Shown piece after piece: positions 54,195-64,000 of a stretch of 64,000 nucleotides of DNA. The translations under genes were made by a program, and so were the position numbers. How positions within the stretch are numbered: position 1 is the stretch's first letter; each line of letters opens with the position of its first letter. The stretch lies in the NCBI RefSeq assembly GCF_030272615.1, contig NC_081414.1, positions 824,890,396 through 824,954,395 of the forward strand, in the 5' to 3' direction. The stretch comes from Cryptomeria japonica (Eukaryota > Streptophyta > Pinopsida > Cupressales > Cupressaceae). The notes beneath the pieces were generated by a model. The model made no database searches, was not told where the DNA came from, and was given only the letters and a program-made list of their open reading frames with translations.

Positions 54195-56734
54195 TATTAG
54201 ACACAATGTACCACTGAGAGGGGGGTAAATCAGTGGTTCCCAAAACTCTTAACCTTTTAATCCTAAGAGTGAGTACCAGTTAACAACCTAAAGATCAAGT
54301 AATCCTGTTGGTAAGATAAATCAAGGCAACACAATGCAACCACACAAAGCCACATCACATAACACCGGTATATATGAGGAAAACCCAAGATGGGAAAAAC
54401 CTCGATGATAAAAGCTATTGGAGACTACTGCTCCAATCTAGCCTCACAATGAAAACACTGGTTAAAACATTTAGGGCACCAACCCAAGGAGCACCACTCC
54501 TACTGATTTAGGGCACCAACCCCTACACCGAGCTCCAACTTAGTGACAACAATAAATTATATCAAAATAATAAAATAGTTGAATCCTGGTTACAAATAGG
54601 TTTTGTAACCTCTGCAAGTAATCTCTCTCTATAGGTTTCTCTTCTACTCAACTTTACCGATAGTATTCTATGTCTTCCACTCCACCTCCTCTCTGTTGGT
54701 TCACACTCCCCTTCCTCACCAATTTACTCCTATCTCCTTTCACACTGCCTCCTCCCTATCTGATATTTGCTTACTCTCTTCCTCTCTCTTCTTAGCTTGT
54801 TGATGTTGCCTTACCAGTTCAGACTCTACCGGTTGTCTGTCTTTGCACCTAGTTACCGATGACTTCCTTAGTACCATTTTAACCCTCATCTATCCTTCAC
54901 CTTGTTGGATCTCCTTCAAAACTCTCTCTGCATGCTTCACTCTTCTATGCCTGCTTCACTCTTCTTTGTCTGCTTCTTATTGGTGCAAACCCTACTGGTT
55001 TATACTACTGTTAAACTCTATAACAGTTTACTGGTTGCCTTGGCTTTATAGGTTAAACCACTTTCAATCCTCTTACAGGTTGCACCTCCAAATGCTCACT
55101 TGTTCCACTCTCATAGTTAGATTGACTCTTTTCATTCAACTGACTTCACACCTTCTGGCAGCATCAATCCATTTGGCCTTCTACCTACATACTTATAGTT
55201 GATCTTTCCTGCCAAAATGCAACTTCAAACTATTGGCGTTCTACGGTTTCTTCCACTGATCATGAGGAGTATCAGATCTAATCAGATCTCATTCTACACA
55301 AATATTGATAACCTGCAATCAATCAGGCATCGCCTACCATATCTTCTTTCTTCCAAGGAACATTTTCTATAATTGGCAAACACGAATAGTTTGTCATCTT
55401 GGCACTTGGTTAATGACCATATATGGTTCGACAGTTTGCAGTACAAACTTTGATCTACACCTGGACACTATGCATCAATCGATGCATCCCATCAATCACC
55501 TTTGTTCAACCTTCCTCGATCCGTACACCTCTACAACACATCCCTTGATTTACGGGGACTGCATTTAATGTCGACCAACTCTATAACAACCTCATTGATG
55601 CACACTCCATCTACCACTTCATGCTTGTTTGCCACCTTGACTCCACTTGGCACCTTTGTCAGCATCCACCTTGGCTCACTATGTCGGACCTACTTGGTCA
55701 CCAACCAATAACACACAAGTGGTGTATGCTTCATACTACCGGTCTATCTTTTCCTACCAACACTCTAACCCTGATAGTATATCTTGCGTTACCAGTTAAC
55801 CTTCACCTTCCCTATGCCAATGGATCACACATACTGGTTCTCATCTCTATGTTGTTGTTGTATCATATTGACTGGTCATTTTCCTTGCAAATCAACATGC
55901 TCATCTTCATCTGATGAGAGCTTTTCACTTGTGCTCTTTCTTGCATACCGGTAGCCCTGTGTACCGGTGAACAGTACATATGCCTTCATGTTGGTAACAT
56001 GCATGATAACATCATGCAAGCAGTCTTCAACTGTCGTTGCGTCAATCTGCATTTACATTTTGGTTGCACTCTCTGTCTATAGTTGAATCTTTCCTTCTCC
56101 TTCATCTGACAGGTTCTCCTCTTAGCCAGTTTATCAAAGTGACAAACTCATCACTCCTTGTTTGATCTGATAGCTCATCTGCTCAGTCTGCTAATCAGGT
56201 GCACATCACTGATCTCATATGCTAGAGACACACATATCATCTATTCGATGGAGGTAGATACATCATGGTTCATAATTTGCTAATCAATGGTGGGAGAGGA
56301 TCTATGTCATTTGCTGGCCAATGGTGTGACTTCCTTGTTATTGGGCAGATGCAATTTCCCTACAATTCTCAGGAAGAATTCCTTCTCCAGTCTTCTCTTC
56401 TCCCAAGGACAACAACATTTACCAGTGGGAGTCTTGCTAGATGGCATCACACTAGCATACCAGTGACCTATGCACTCTGCAATCTTAGTAGTCATCATCT
56501 TACCGGTTAGTACCAACATGTATACTAACATGTTCATCCACTTGTTCATTGGGTACCGATTTCTTCATTCCCAACAACAACTTGTATATCGGTGACCTAG
56601 CTTGCATATTGTTTGGCCTAAACTGCACACACTATCGGTTGTAATCCATGACAAAAATACCAATTGACATCAATGACAACACTACACATACATCTCCCAT
56701 ACCGGATGACATCAATGACAACACAATGCCAACA
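54195..56734 (-). mobile_element. Solo LTR F2, 2,540 bp, TSD tggac
   Basis: Same length, ends and flanking duplication (54190-54194 and 56735-56739) as F1, so F1 and F2 descend from one insertion. The terminal CA to TA change is shared. Hairpin arms lie at about 54210-54217 and 54230-54237. A 119-codon frame at 54843-55202 is not shared intact with F1 and is not taken as a gene. Confidence 0.9.
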
Positions 56735-56739
56735 TGGAC

Positions 56740-57801
56740 ATCAAGGTCCCAAGATCTTGGGGAAGGAAATGCAGATCATGAAAAATTGAGTGAAAGATGA
56801 TACATTGAATTCTGAATGAATTGAGAATGTTAGGATGATCCCCCTTTTCCTTATTTGATTTGGAAAGGAATTGATTGAATTATGTAGTGTAAAGGTGACA
56901 AAGAATCAATTATAACATGATATCAGAATATGGGATGAAGCTGTGCACTTGGATCTGGTAGTAAAATTTTGAGACAAAGTCGCCCTGCGAATTTGAGGAA
57001 AAGTTGCCCGGACTGTGGTGGGAATGTACACGGTCCTATGAAAAATCCGCGAAATGAAAAGGGTTTTTCCACCTCTGCAAATGAATCCCAAATCTAAAAG
57101 TACAATTGCACACCTATAATGTACACACTGAAAAGAGAGGAAAATTGGTTAGGATTGGGGGTTTGCCTTTGGGTCAAACCCCAATTTTGGAATTAACCAA
57201 GTAATGAAAGAAAGTACTTGCAAGTAGATGTAAATGAAAGACTGGATTGTAAATCACCTCAAGGGAGGTTGTAGTATAAATTTTGATAGAAATTATTGTT
57301 TGGAATTGAATAGTGAAATCAATCTCCTCTTCAATGGTTGAATCCTTGACTTGAATGCAACACCTAGTCTTGAAGAGAGACTTGATAATGCTCAATGCTG
57401 AAAAAGAATGCGTGAATGCTCTTGAATGCTTGATCGCTTATGCAACATGACCTTATCGAAAGTCCACTTATCCAACTTATGAAAATGAGAGGATGAAAGC
57501 CCCCTTAAATACATGTTTGGTGGATTTGAATTTTGTCACGGGCCGACATCAGGGGAGTTTCCCGCCCGAAGCAAAACCCACAATGCATACTCTAGGAAGG
57601 GTCCTACCCTAAAATAGGGTAGGGATAGGGGTGGAACACCCTTTTCCAGGGAGGAAAAGGGTGCCACACCCCTGTCCAATGGGGGACAGTGGCACCACAC
57701 CCCTGTCCTACCCCTTTCTTCGGGACATAATGCGAACGGGGTGATGCAGAGGCCAAGGAAGAAGTTGTTTTTGCAAGCTAAGTAATCTCAGGTCTCCAAT
57801 C
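56740..57801 (-). mobile_element. E2 LTR remnant: fused 3' and 5' LTR pieces
   Basis: 56740-56793 is the counterpart of 2612-2665 (3' LTR). From about 56794 the sequence is the counterpart of 7291-8298 (5' LTR). The junction uses the shared bases AAAGA. The GC-rich inverted repeats are at about 57605-57665, and the second stem differs from the left copy by paired changes. Confidence 0.85.
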
Positions 57802-58951
57802 TATTACTACTTATCAAGTTGCCATTAGTTTTTATATTCAAAGTCATACTATATATTCTAGTCAGTTAGCACTACCGAATCATGCAGTCAGTACACACAG
57901 AGAAGTCGGTATGCACAGTCTAGTCGATTACAGAGGAAAGCAGTCACAGAACGTAGTATACACTGAGTTGTCTACCGAGTATCTTTTTGAAACTACCGAG
58001 CAGCAAAGTTGACACACCAAGTTGACATACATTGAGTGAAATGTGTTACGAGATACATTGAACCTGGACATGCATATGAAAACATGTTACAAGATCGAGG
58101 CACATCTAACCGTTATTACATTGGAAATTGCACTAGAAGATTGTGTATGATTTTGAGATCAATCTAACCAATGAAATATTTTGTTTAGTTATTCATTCAA
58201 GGAATCTTGTTTGTAAGATCAAAGCAATGAATTGGATCACCATTTTAAGAGATCTATTTATACAGCATGAGTGAAGTGTATGTATGCATGATAAAAAGAA
58301 GACTGTTATAGAGACACAGTGGTCACTGAGAAGGTTTTCAGAGAACAGTCAAAGAACAGAGTAAACAGAAGGGTTTACCGAGTTATATGGGTTACTGAGG
58401 TATGCTATAAGCAAGGTAATCTATTCTGAGCATATAGAATCTGCTATAACATTTCAGATGTAAAGTTGTAGATATTTGTATTGATTTTATTGTAATATTG
58501 TGAAGTTGAAAGAGAAATCTTTAACAAGGTAAAAGACTCTAATCAAGTCTATAAATTCTAAAGCCTCTAACCAGGTGCAGCATTCAAAATAAATGTTGTA
58601 AAATCCCTTAGCAAGGTAGATCTAACAAATCTTGTTACTCCTAATAGGGTAAGCTATCAGAAATAGCTAAAATGTAGCTCTAACCGAGCATTCTTTATTA
58701 TTGTAGTAGTGAAGTTGTGGGTGCCATCCCCACCACAGTTTTTCTCTCTAACCAAGAGTTTCTGCGTAACCAAAATATATGTGTTATGGAGTGAATAATG
58801 TATGACTGTTATCTATTTGTTTTAACTTTATTTTATGTTACTGCACTATTCTATTTATGCATAACATTAAAGTTATTATTCAAGAAAAGTTTTGGAGTAC
58901 TAATTCACCCCTCCCCTCTCAGTACATTAGCTTTCCATATTGGGCCTAGCA
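57802..58951 (+). mobile_element. Q2 5' LTR (1,150 bp)
   Basis: It starts TATTACTAC (expected TGTTAC) and ends GGGCCTAGCA. It holds the segment deleted from Q1 (58262-58832), including the motif complementary to that of C with TTTTTCTCTCTAACCAAGAG (about 58739-58758) and a probable TATA box CTATTTATAC near 58254. Hairpin arms are GTACTAA (58897-58903) and TCAGTAC (58919-58925). Confidence 0.9.
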
Positions 58952-58953
58952 TT

Positions 58954-58965
58954 TGGTATCAGAGC
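58954..58965 (+). other. Primer-binding site of Q2
   Basis: TGGTATCAGAGC two bases after the LTR end, identical to Q1. Confidence 0.92.
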
Positions 58966-59013
58966 TTGAATCTTGGAAAAGGGTTTAACTACCTAAAGAG
59001 AAAGATCTTATCA

Positions 59014-60366
59014 ATGGAAGGCTATAAACAATCTTGAAGGATTGTGTATCTACAAGAAGAGCTGGATCATGCTAATCAAGTGATTGCAGACATGCAAAGG
59101 CAAATGCAAAAATCTCTGAAAGAAAGAAGAAGATTATCTGGTGATTTGCAGGATTCTTAAGAGTTAGTGGAACAAATTCAGACATCATCTATGAATAGTA
59201 TATCTGAAGAAACTGAAGAAATGATTGGAGTATTGAAAGAAAAGAACAAAGCATTGGCTGATCAACTAAAAGTAATGAAAAGAGAACATGAACATTTCAA
59301 CATACAAATGACTAAAAATCTAGATGCATTGAGGACAGCAAAGGATAAAGCAAGAGATCTACAAAGAGAGAAACAACAACTTGAAGTCTTAGTATTTGAT
59401 AAGAATGATGAAATCACAAGGTTGACTGGGATTCAACAAAATATGACAGATCAACTAGGTTATGCACATCATGAAGCAATTATGAAGAATGATGAAAACC
59501 AAGCTTTGAGACTTGAAGTATCAAGGTTGACTGATGAACTTGAAATAGAGAAGAAATCCAAAGAAACATTGAAGAAGAGTTATGAAGCATCAAAGATGTT
59601 GGATGAGCAACTGAATACAAGAAGACCCAACAAAGATGCAAGACTCGGTTACAATGGAAAATAATCTACCGAGAAAGGAACTCATACTACCGAGAGAGGA
59701 GAATCATCAAAGCAAGCTCAAAATAGGAATAACATGAAAAGAATGAAGCCTATTGGCTACTACTATGGAAATCAAGGTCACACTACCAACATATGCCAAA
59801 TCAGAAAAGGTAAGCAACTGAATATCACTAAGTCCAATGATTATTGTTACAATTGCAATAAATATGGTCACATATCTAATCAATGTAGGACAAAGTTTGT
59901 TAACAATTATCAGAAGGCAAAATTCAAAGGGTTTTGGAGAAACTGCAATAGATATGGACATAGTACTGAGAAGTGTTGGCTTAAGAAAAAGAACTACATG
60001 TGACCTGCACACCGAGCAAACACTAGAGGTTACCGAACTCACACAAATCCTTACCGACAATATGCAGCAGTACCATGGGATTACAATACAAGGATATGGT
60101 GTGAATGTTGTGGAAGATATGGACATATTAGTGCCAACTATTTTATAAGGTTTGGAATGAACAACTGAAGATCATGGAGAAATCCTAGTATGGCATGTTT
60201 TCATTGTCACAAAGTTAGACATTTAGCTGGAGATTGCAAAGATCAACCTAGAGGAGACACTGAAATAATAAAAGAAAAATTAAAGATGATTTGGAAAAAG
60301 AAGGGAATTGTATCAAATGAAGAAAGCACCTTACCTACCGAGTTAGGTGCACCTATTCCAAATTAA
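59014..60366 (+). pseudogene. Q2 ORF1: coiled-coil plus zinc-knuckle Gag-like protein
   Basis: Exactly 451 codons from MEGYKQS to TAA, like Q1, with in-frame stops at 59035 (TGA), near 59158 (TAA), near 59662 (TAA, shared with Q1), near 60001 (TGA) and near 60166. The coil is seen at 59167-59620. The knuckles are CYYYGNQGHTTNIC, CYNCNKYGHISNQC (complete), a block ending NCNRYGHSTEKC, CECCGRYGHISANY and CFHCHKVRHLAGDC. The equal length in Q1 shows the reading frame survived without indels while stops accumulated. Confidence 0.78.
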
Positions 60367-60500
60367 TCAACAAAGGTGTGAAGGGACTGCATTCTCTGAA
60401 GGTTAAAATCATAACAGTTCCTATTCTATTATGTACTAAATTCAAAATCTGCATAGTTAAGATGCATTAGAAAGTTTGAAATTCTATCAAAAGTACTTTA

Positions 60501-60552
60501 CAGGAAACCTGTCAAGTCGGTGAATACAGGAAACCTGTCAAGTCGATAAATG
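60501..60552 (+). repeat. 26-bp tandem duplication in the Q2 spacer
   Basis: Two units beginning caggaaacctgtcaagtcg at 60501 and 60527; Q1 has one. Each contains ACAGG-AAA-CCTGT, a small inverted repeat. Confidence 0.85.
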
Positions 60553-60915
60553 AAGGAAATTTGGTTACTCGGTTAAAATGAGAAAAAAAAGGAGTAAATC
60601 ACTTAAAGGTGAACTGAGTGCATTTAATGTTTTTGACCCAACCCGCACGGAGCCCGATAAGGTATTTTGTGTACTTAAAAGCATTTTCGCGGTCATTTTC
60701 ATTCACCAAGTTTTCAAGAGAGAAAAGTAGAGTGAATCAAGGTGATCAATCCTCATTCAAAGCGAATCCAAGGTATTTACATTAATCTCATCACACTGTT
60801 AAGCTAGTTTACCGATCTTATCAAATTGCTACTATCTGCTAAGTGTGAAGCATCTACCATTTGTAAACCGTCAAACCCTAAGGATAGTTTGCTAAGTTTT
60901 ACCTGAAATTTACAA

Positions 60916-63900
60916 ATGGCACCCAAGATCCAAGATCCCATAGTTGTCAAGAATGTAGAGAAGCCCTCTTTGAAATACTCTTTGACTCCTAAAGTCGCCT
61001 CCGAACCGGATGACAAAACTGCCTTTTCACTCATCCCAGATCGAGTCTTGTTAGTCGAAGATGTTAGATTCTTCACCAAATGTTGTGTTGAAGAACTCAG
61101 TCATGTTGAAATTAAGGACACATATGATGAGCTATGTACCGATGGTAAAATGGATAGCAAGTACGAGCATATCAAAATCAAGGGATTAACTGAAGCCCTA
61201 ACCTATCCCCATGTGTTCAAACCCCAGTGGGTTAAGTTTGTTTTGAGTAGAGTTCATGATGATTTCATGTGGCTAGAGGAGAAACCATTCAAAATCACCA
61301 AGGAAATCATTCATGTGATCATCGGTTATCCTATCTATGATCATGCAAAAGCACAGAAGATGATATCACAGAAGGAGTTAATCAGTTTAACTGGAGTTGA
61401 ATCTAATTATCGAGGACTGAAACTGAATAATGTCACTGATGCAGAACTTAAGTTTGCAATTAGAGTAATTGGTTACTGTTTCTTCCAATCAGCAAGGGAA
61501 AACAATGTACCTTGTGTTGTAGTTGACATAGCCTATAAAATTGTGAAAAAGGGAATGAAGATTGACTTATGTGAAGTATTATTGAAAAACTTGTTTGAGA
61601 ACCTGAACACAATAAGGAAGCCGAAGAAGAACAACTCGGCAAATACACTGAAGTTTGGTTCACTTCTTGTATGCATGTTTTTCTACTTTGAGAACTTCTT
61701 TCCATCAGACGGTAAAGTAGTTTGGGAGCAACATCGACCAATCACCCATCAAATTAATGACTTTATCAAGAAATTGGGAGATAATTTCAATGATATCATG
61801 GATGATTACTTCAGAAAATTTCAAGAGAAGATGCACAATAGGTACCAGATTCCACCCTAGCTGGTAGAGAAATATAAAGATGATATATGCTTTGAGGTAG
61901 ACACCGATTACTGTTATGTGAATTTTGTGGAACCAAGGACTCAATCTTTGCCACCAATGGGTTACGAGATTGACTATGATATCAAACAACAGCAAATTGA
62001 TGCATTTCTTACATTGTCAAGGCATGCTACCAAGCTGAGATATGGAACTTATGAAGAAGTTAAGGAAAAGGTAAAAATGAGCATTGTAGTACCCAAAGCT
62101 ACAAGAAAGGCTACAAAGATGATTAAGGCATTATCTGAGAAATTCGGAGAAGAATCTTCCTCCACACTTGTCAAAGGTACTCTTGCCATCACCGAAGAGG
62201 AATCAGAAGCTCAAGAGGCAGCAATAACATTAAGCACTAAACTGCCTAAGGGTAAAGTATTGAAAAGAAAGAAACAAGACATTTCAAAGGCCCTACTGAC
62301 TCCACCTCCAATAAAGAGACCTAATACAAGAACATCAGCTGCACCACCGAGTAAGAAACAAAATAGTGTTACTGCTCCCAAGGTAACCAAGACCTACAAG
62401 AAATCTACTCGGAGACTCATTTTGGCAAAAGAGTCTAGTGATACAGAATCTGAGGATGCCAACAAATTCCAGATTGTCAAAAGCAAGAAGGTAAATATAC
62501 ATATTGTTGAAAACTTTTGTGCCAATCTAAAAGAATATGGTGGATTTGGCTCATTTAGATATGTCAAGTATGAAACTAGGAATAATGATGAGAAGAGACA
62601 AATTGCAGAAGCTGTCATCTGTACACTTCTAAAGTTTCGGCTAGCTCCATTAGAATTAGTAAAGTCACTTCCAAATGAACTTTACTTACATATTGATAAC
62701 AGGTGGAAATATGCAATGGACTCTGAAAAATAAATCAGAGAAAGAAGTCTAGTCCATCTATTTCCTGATATGTCTATAGCAGAGATTAAAGAACATTTGA
62801 CAACCTACAATTCAAAATTTCTTGTCAAACAGAGAGCCTTAAAATTGATGAATGGGCTATATATTGATGTAGAAAATGAGACAAAAGCAAAATGGCAGGA
62901 AATCTTCAAAATAAAAGATGTTGGTGAACAATCTAAAGTTGAAACTATTGATGTCACCGAGCAAGATCCTGATGTCACTAAGCACGGTCCTGATGCTACC
63001 GAGCAAGACCCGGCTGACACTATTCAAATTGATGAAGATGTCATGGATACAGAGGAACAGGAGCAGGAAATGATAGAAGGCACTACATATGCAAAACTTG
63101 TATCTAGTGAATCCGTGTTAGTACAAGTCCAGCCTTATCCACCGATCACTCAACCTGTCTCTACCGAAGCTCCTAAAGATACAGCACAAGGCACCGAAGG
63201 TCACAAGTCTACAACAGGAGAAGAGACTACTCAAGACCAGACCTCTCAAGCACCGTCAAGCACTGAAAATGTAGCAGCTGAGACACTCAGTACCGAGACA
63301 CGAAAAGACACCACAGCAGCTACAGGAACCAACCAAAGTGTTGCCTCTACCGAGAAACCTACCGAGGGTCAGCAAGCCTCACAAGCTATTGTCTTGGTCC
63401 AACCAACCAAAGGTAAAGAGAAGAAGGTGAAAAAGCATAGTTTTAAAGTTGATTTGACTAAACCAATAGTGTTGCCCAATGTGGATATCTCAAAATTAAA
63501 GGGGCAAGCACTTATTGATTTCAGTGAACTATGCAAAGCAAAGGCCGAAGAAGAAAAATAGATGGGAATTCAAAAGAAGAATAAAGTACTTCAAAAGGTA
63601 AAGACACTGCTAACAGATATGCTACCTTCAGCTATGGTGTCAACTGATGCAGCCATCCACATTGAACTAGATGAACTCCTTAATCAAATAGAAACATCTG
63701 GAGTTGATGCATTTGAGTACTTGAGCAAGCTCAAAGACAAGAAGCTTACTGCAAAAATGATTGAAGAGGTACAAAAAGCTCTAGCTATCGGAAAAGTCAA
63801 GCTTGTCAAATTCATTGCTGAGTTGTCCCCTCAACTCAAGCATATTATTTATTTATTTCAGAAACTTTTCACATTTTCCATATTCATTAAAGATATCAAG

Positions 63901-64000
63901 AATAAAACTGATGCAATTGAGAAAGAGATCACTGATCTCTCAAATAAGTTGACTCCTGAGCCCAATTCAGTTCAAAATTTGTATACCAAGCTTCAACAGC
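60916..64000 (+). pseudogene. Q2 ORF2: long protein of unknown function (incomplete at window end)
   Basis: One frame from MAPKIQ through the window end, with stops at 61858 (TAG, CAG in Q1), 62731 (TAA, CAA in Q1) and 63559 (TAG, GAG in Q1). It has the same parts as in Q1: ITKEIIHVIIGYP, the basic linker, SSDTESEDANKFQIVKSKK, acidic repeats TEQDPDVTKHGPDATEQDP (about 62956-63012), KVDLTKPIVLPNVDISKLKG, then LAIGKVKLVKFIAELSPQLK beyond the Q1 break. C suggests about 100 further residues. No known enzyme domain seen. Confidence 0.75.

Larger units (their letters stand above)
54129..63750 (+). repeat. Right copy of the large direct duplication
   Basis: Counterpart of 1-13652 at an offset of 54,128 bases at the start. 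It keeps the full Q LTR and continues past the Q1 breakpoint. It lacks the E internal region: positions equivalent to about 2666 and 7291 of the left copy are joined at about 56793. Confidence 0.92.
57802..64000 (+). mobile_element. Q2: Q-family element, runs off the window
   Basis: LTR (57802-58951), primer site, ORF1 and ORF2 in the same arrangement as Q1, with ORF2 still open to comparison at the window end. It has its own set of stops. The 3' end, any polypurine tract and 3' LTR lie outside. Confidence 0.88.

Noticed and set aside
1-64000. CRISPR array, tRNA, rRNA or bacterial operon signals
   Set aside because: No regularly spaced short repeats, no cloverleaf with conserved TFC arm, and no rRNA segment noticed. 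Content is plant retrotransposon throughout.

Overview
The window is plant nuclear DNA made almost entirely of nested, decayed LTR retrotransposons. I found no intact host gene, rRNA, tRNA or CRISPR array. The plant assignment rests on plant-type Ty1/copia polyproteins (integrase DDE, RT core [10 protein letters not shown]), an initiator-Met-tRNA primer site (TGGTATCAGAGC) behind each copia-type LTR, and a fragment of a plant CCCH tandem-zinc-finger gene. The density of old solo LTRs suggests a large-genome seed plant, perhaps a gymnosperm, but the species cannot be read from the sequence. Family letters below are my own labels.

Layout. 1-8298: a minus-strand Ty3/gypsy-type element E (gag, protease, no recognisable RT or integrase), with solo LTR F1 (67-2606) in its 3' LTR. 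8299-13652: plus-strand Q1, an element with a primer site and two long reading frames but no pol. 13653-40386: a nest in which solo LTR S lies in copia element D, D in copia A, A in C (a Q-family element, minus strand), C in copia B (plus strand), and B in the LTR of H. 40387-51247: H, a very degraded relative of Q on the minus strand, holding LTR-like unit G and a 4.5-kb insertion K. 51248-53248: unclassified DNA and a copia RT/RNase H relic J. 53249-64000: a second copy of the left end (E2 LTRs, F2, Q2), offset by 54,128 bp.

Positions 1-13652 and 54129-63750 are diverged copies of one locus. They share the F insertion with the same target-site duplication and the same Q insertion point inside the E LTR, so the locus was duplicated rather than hit twice. 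The copies later suffered different deletions and different premature stops.

The most interesting material is the Q family (Q1, Q2, C and the remote relative H). ORF1 is a coiled coil followed by zinc knuckles. ORF2 is a long protein (about 1,100 codons) I cannot assign. No protease, integrase or RT is present. Q shares its primer site, LTR end sequence, repeated polypurine tracts and two hairpin motifs with the copia families A/B, so it may be a non-autonomous family using copia proteins in trans. Two hairpin motifs recur in LTRs of otherwise dissimilar families with paired changes in their stems. K carries a broken piece of a CCCH zinc-finger regulator gene, which looks like gene capture. 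Every coding region here is interrupted by stops or frameshifts, and all are annotated as pseudogenes.
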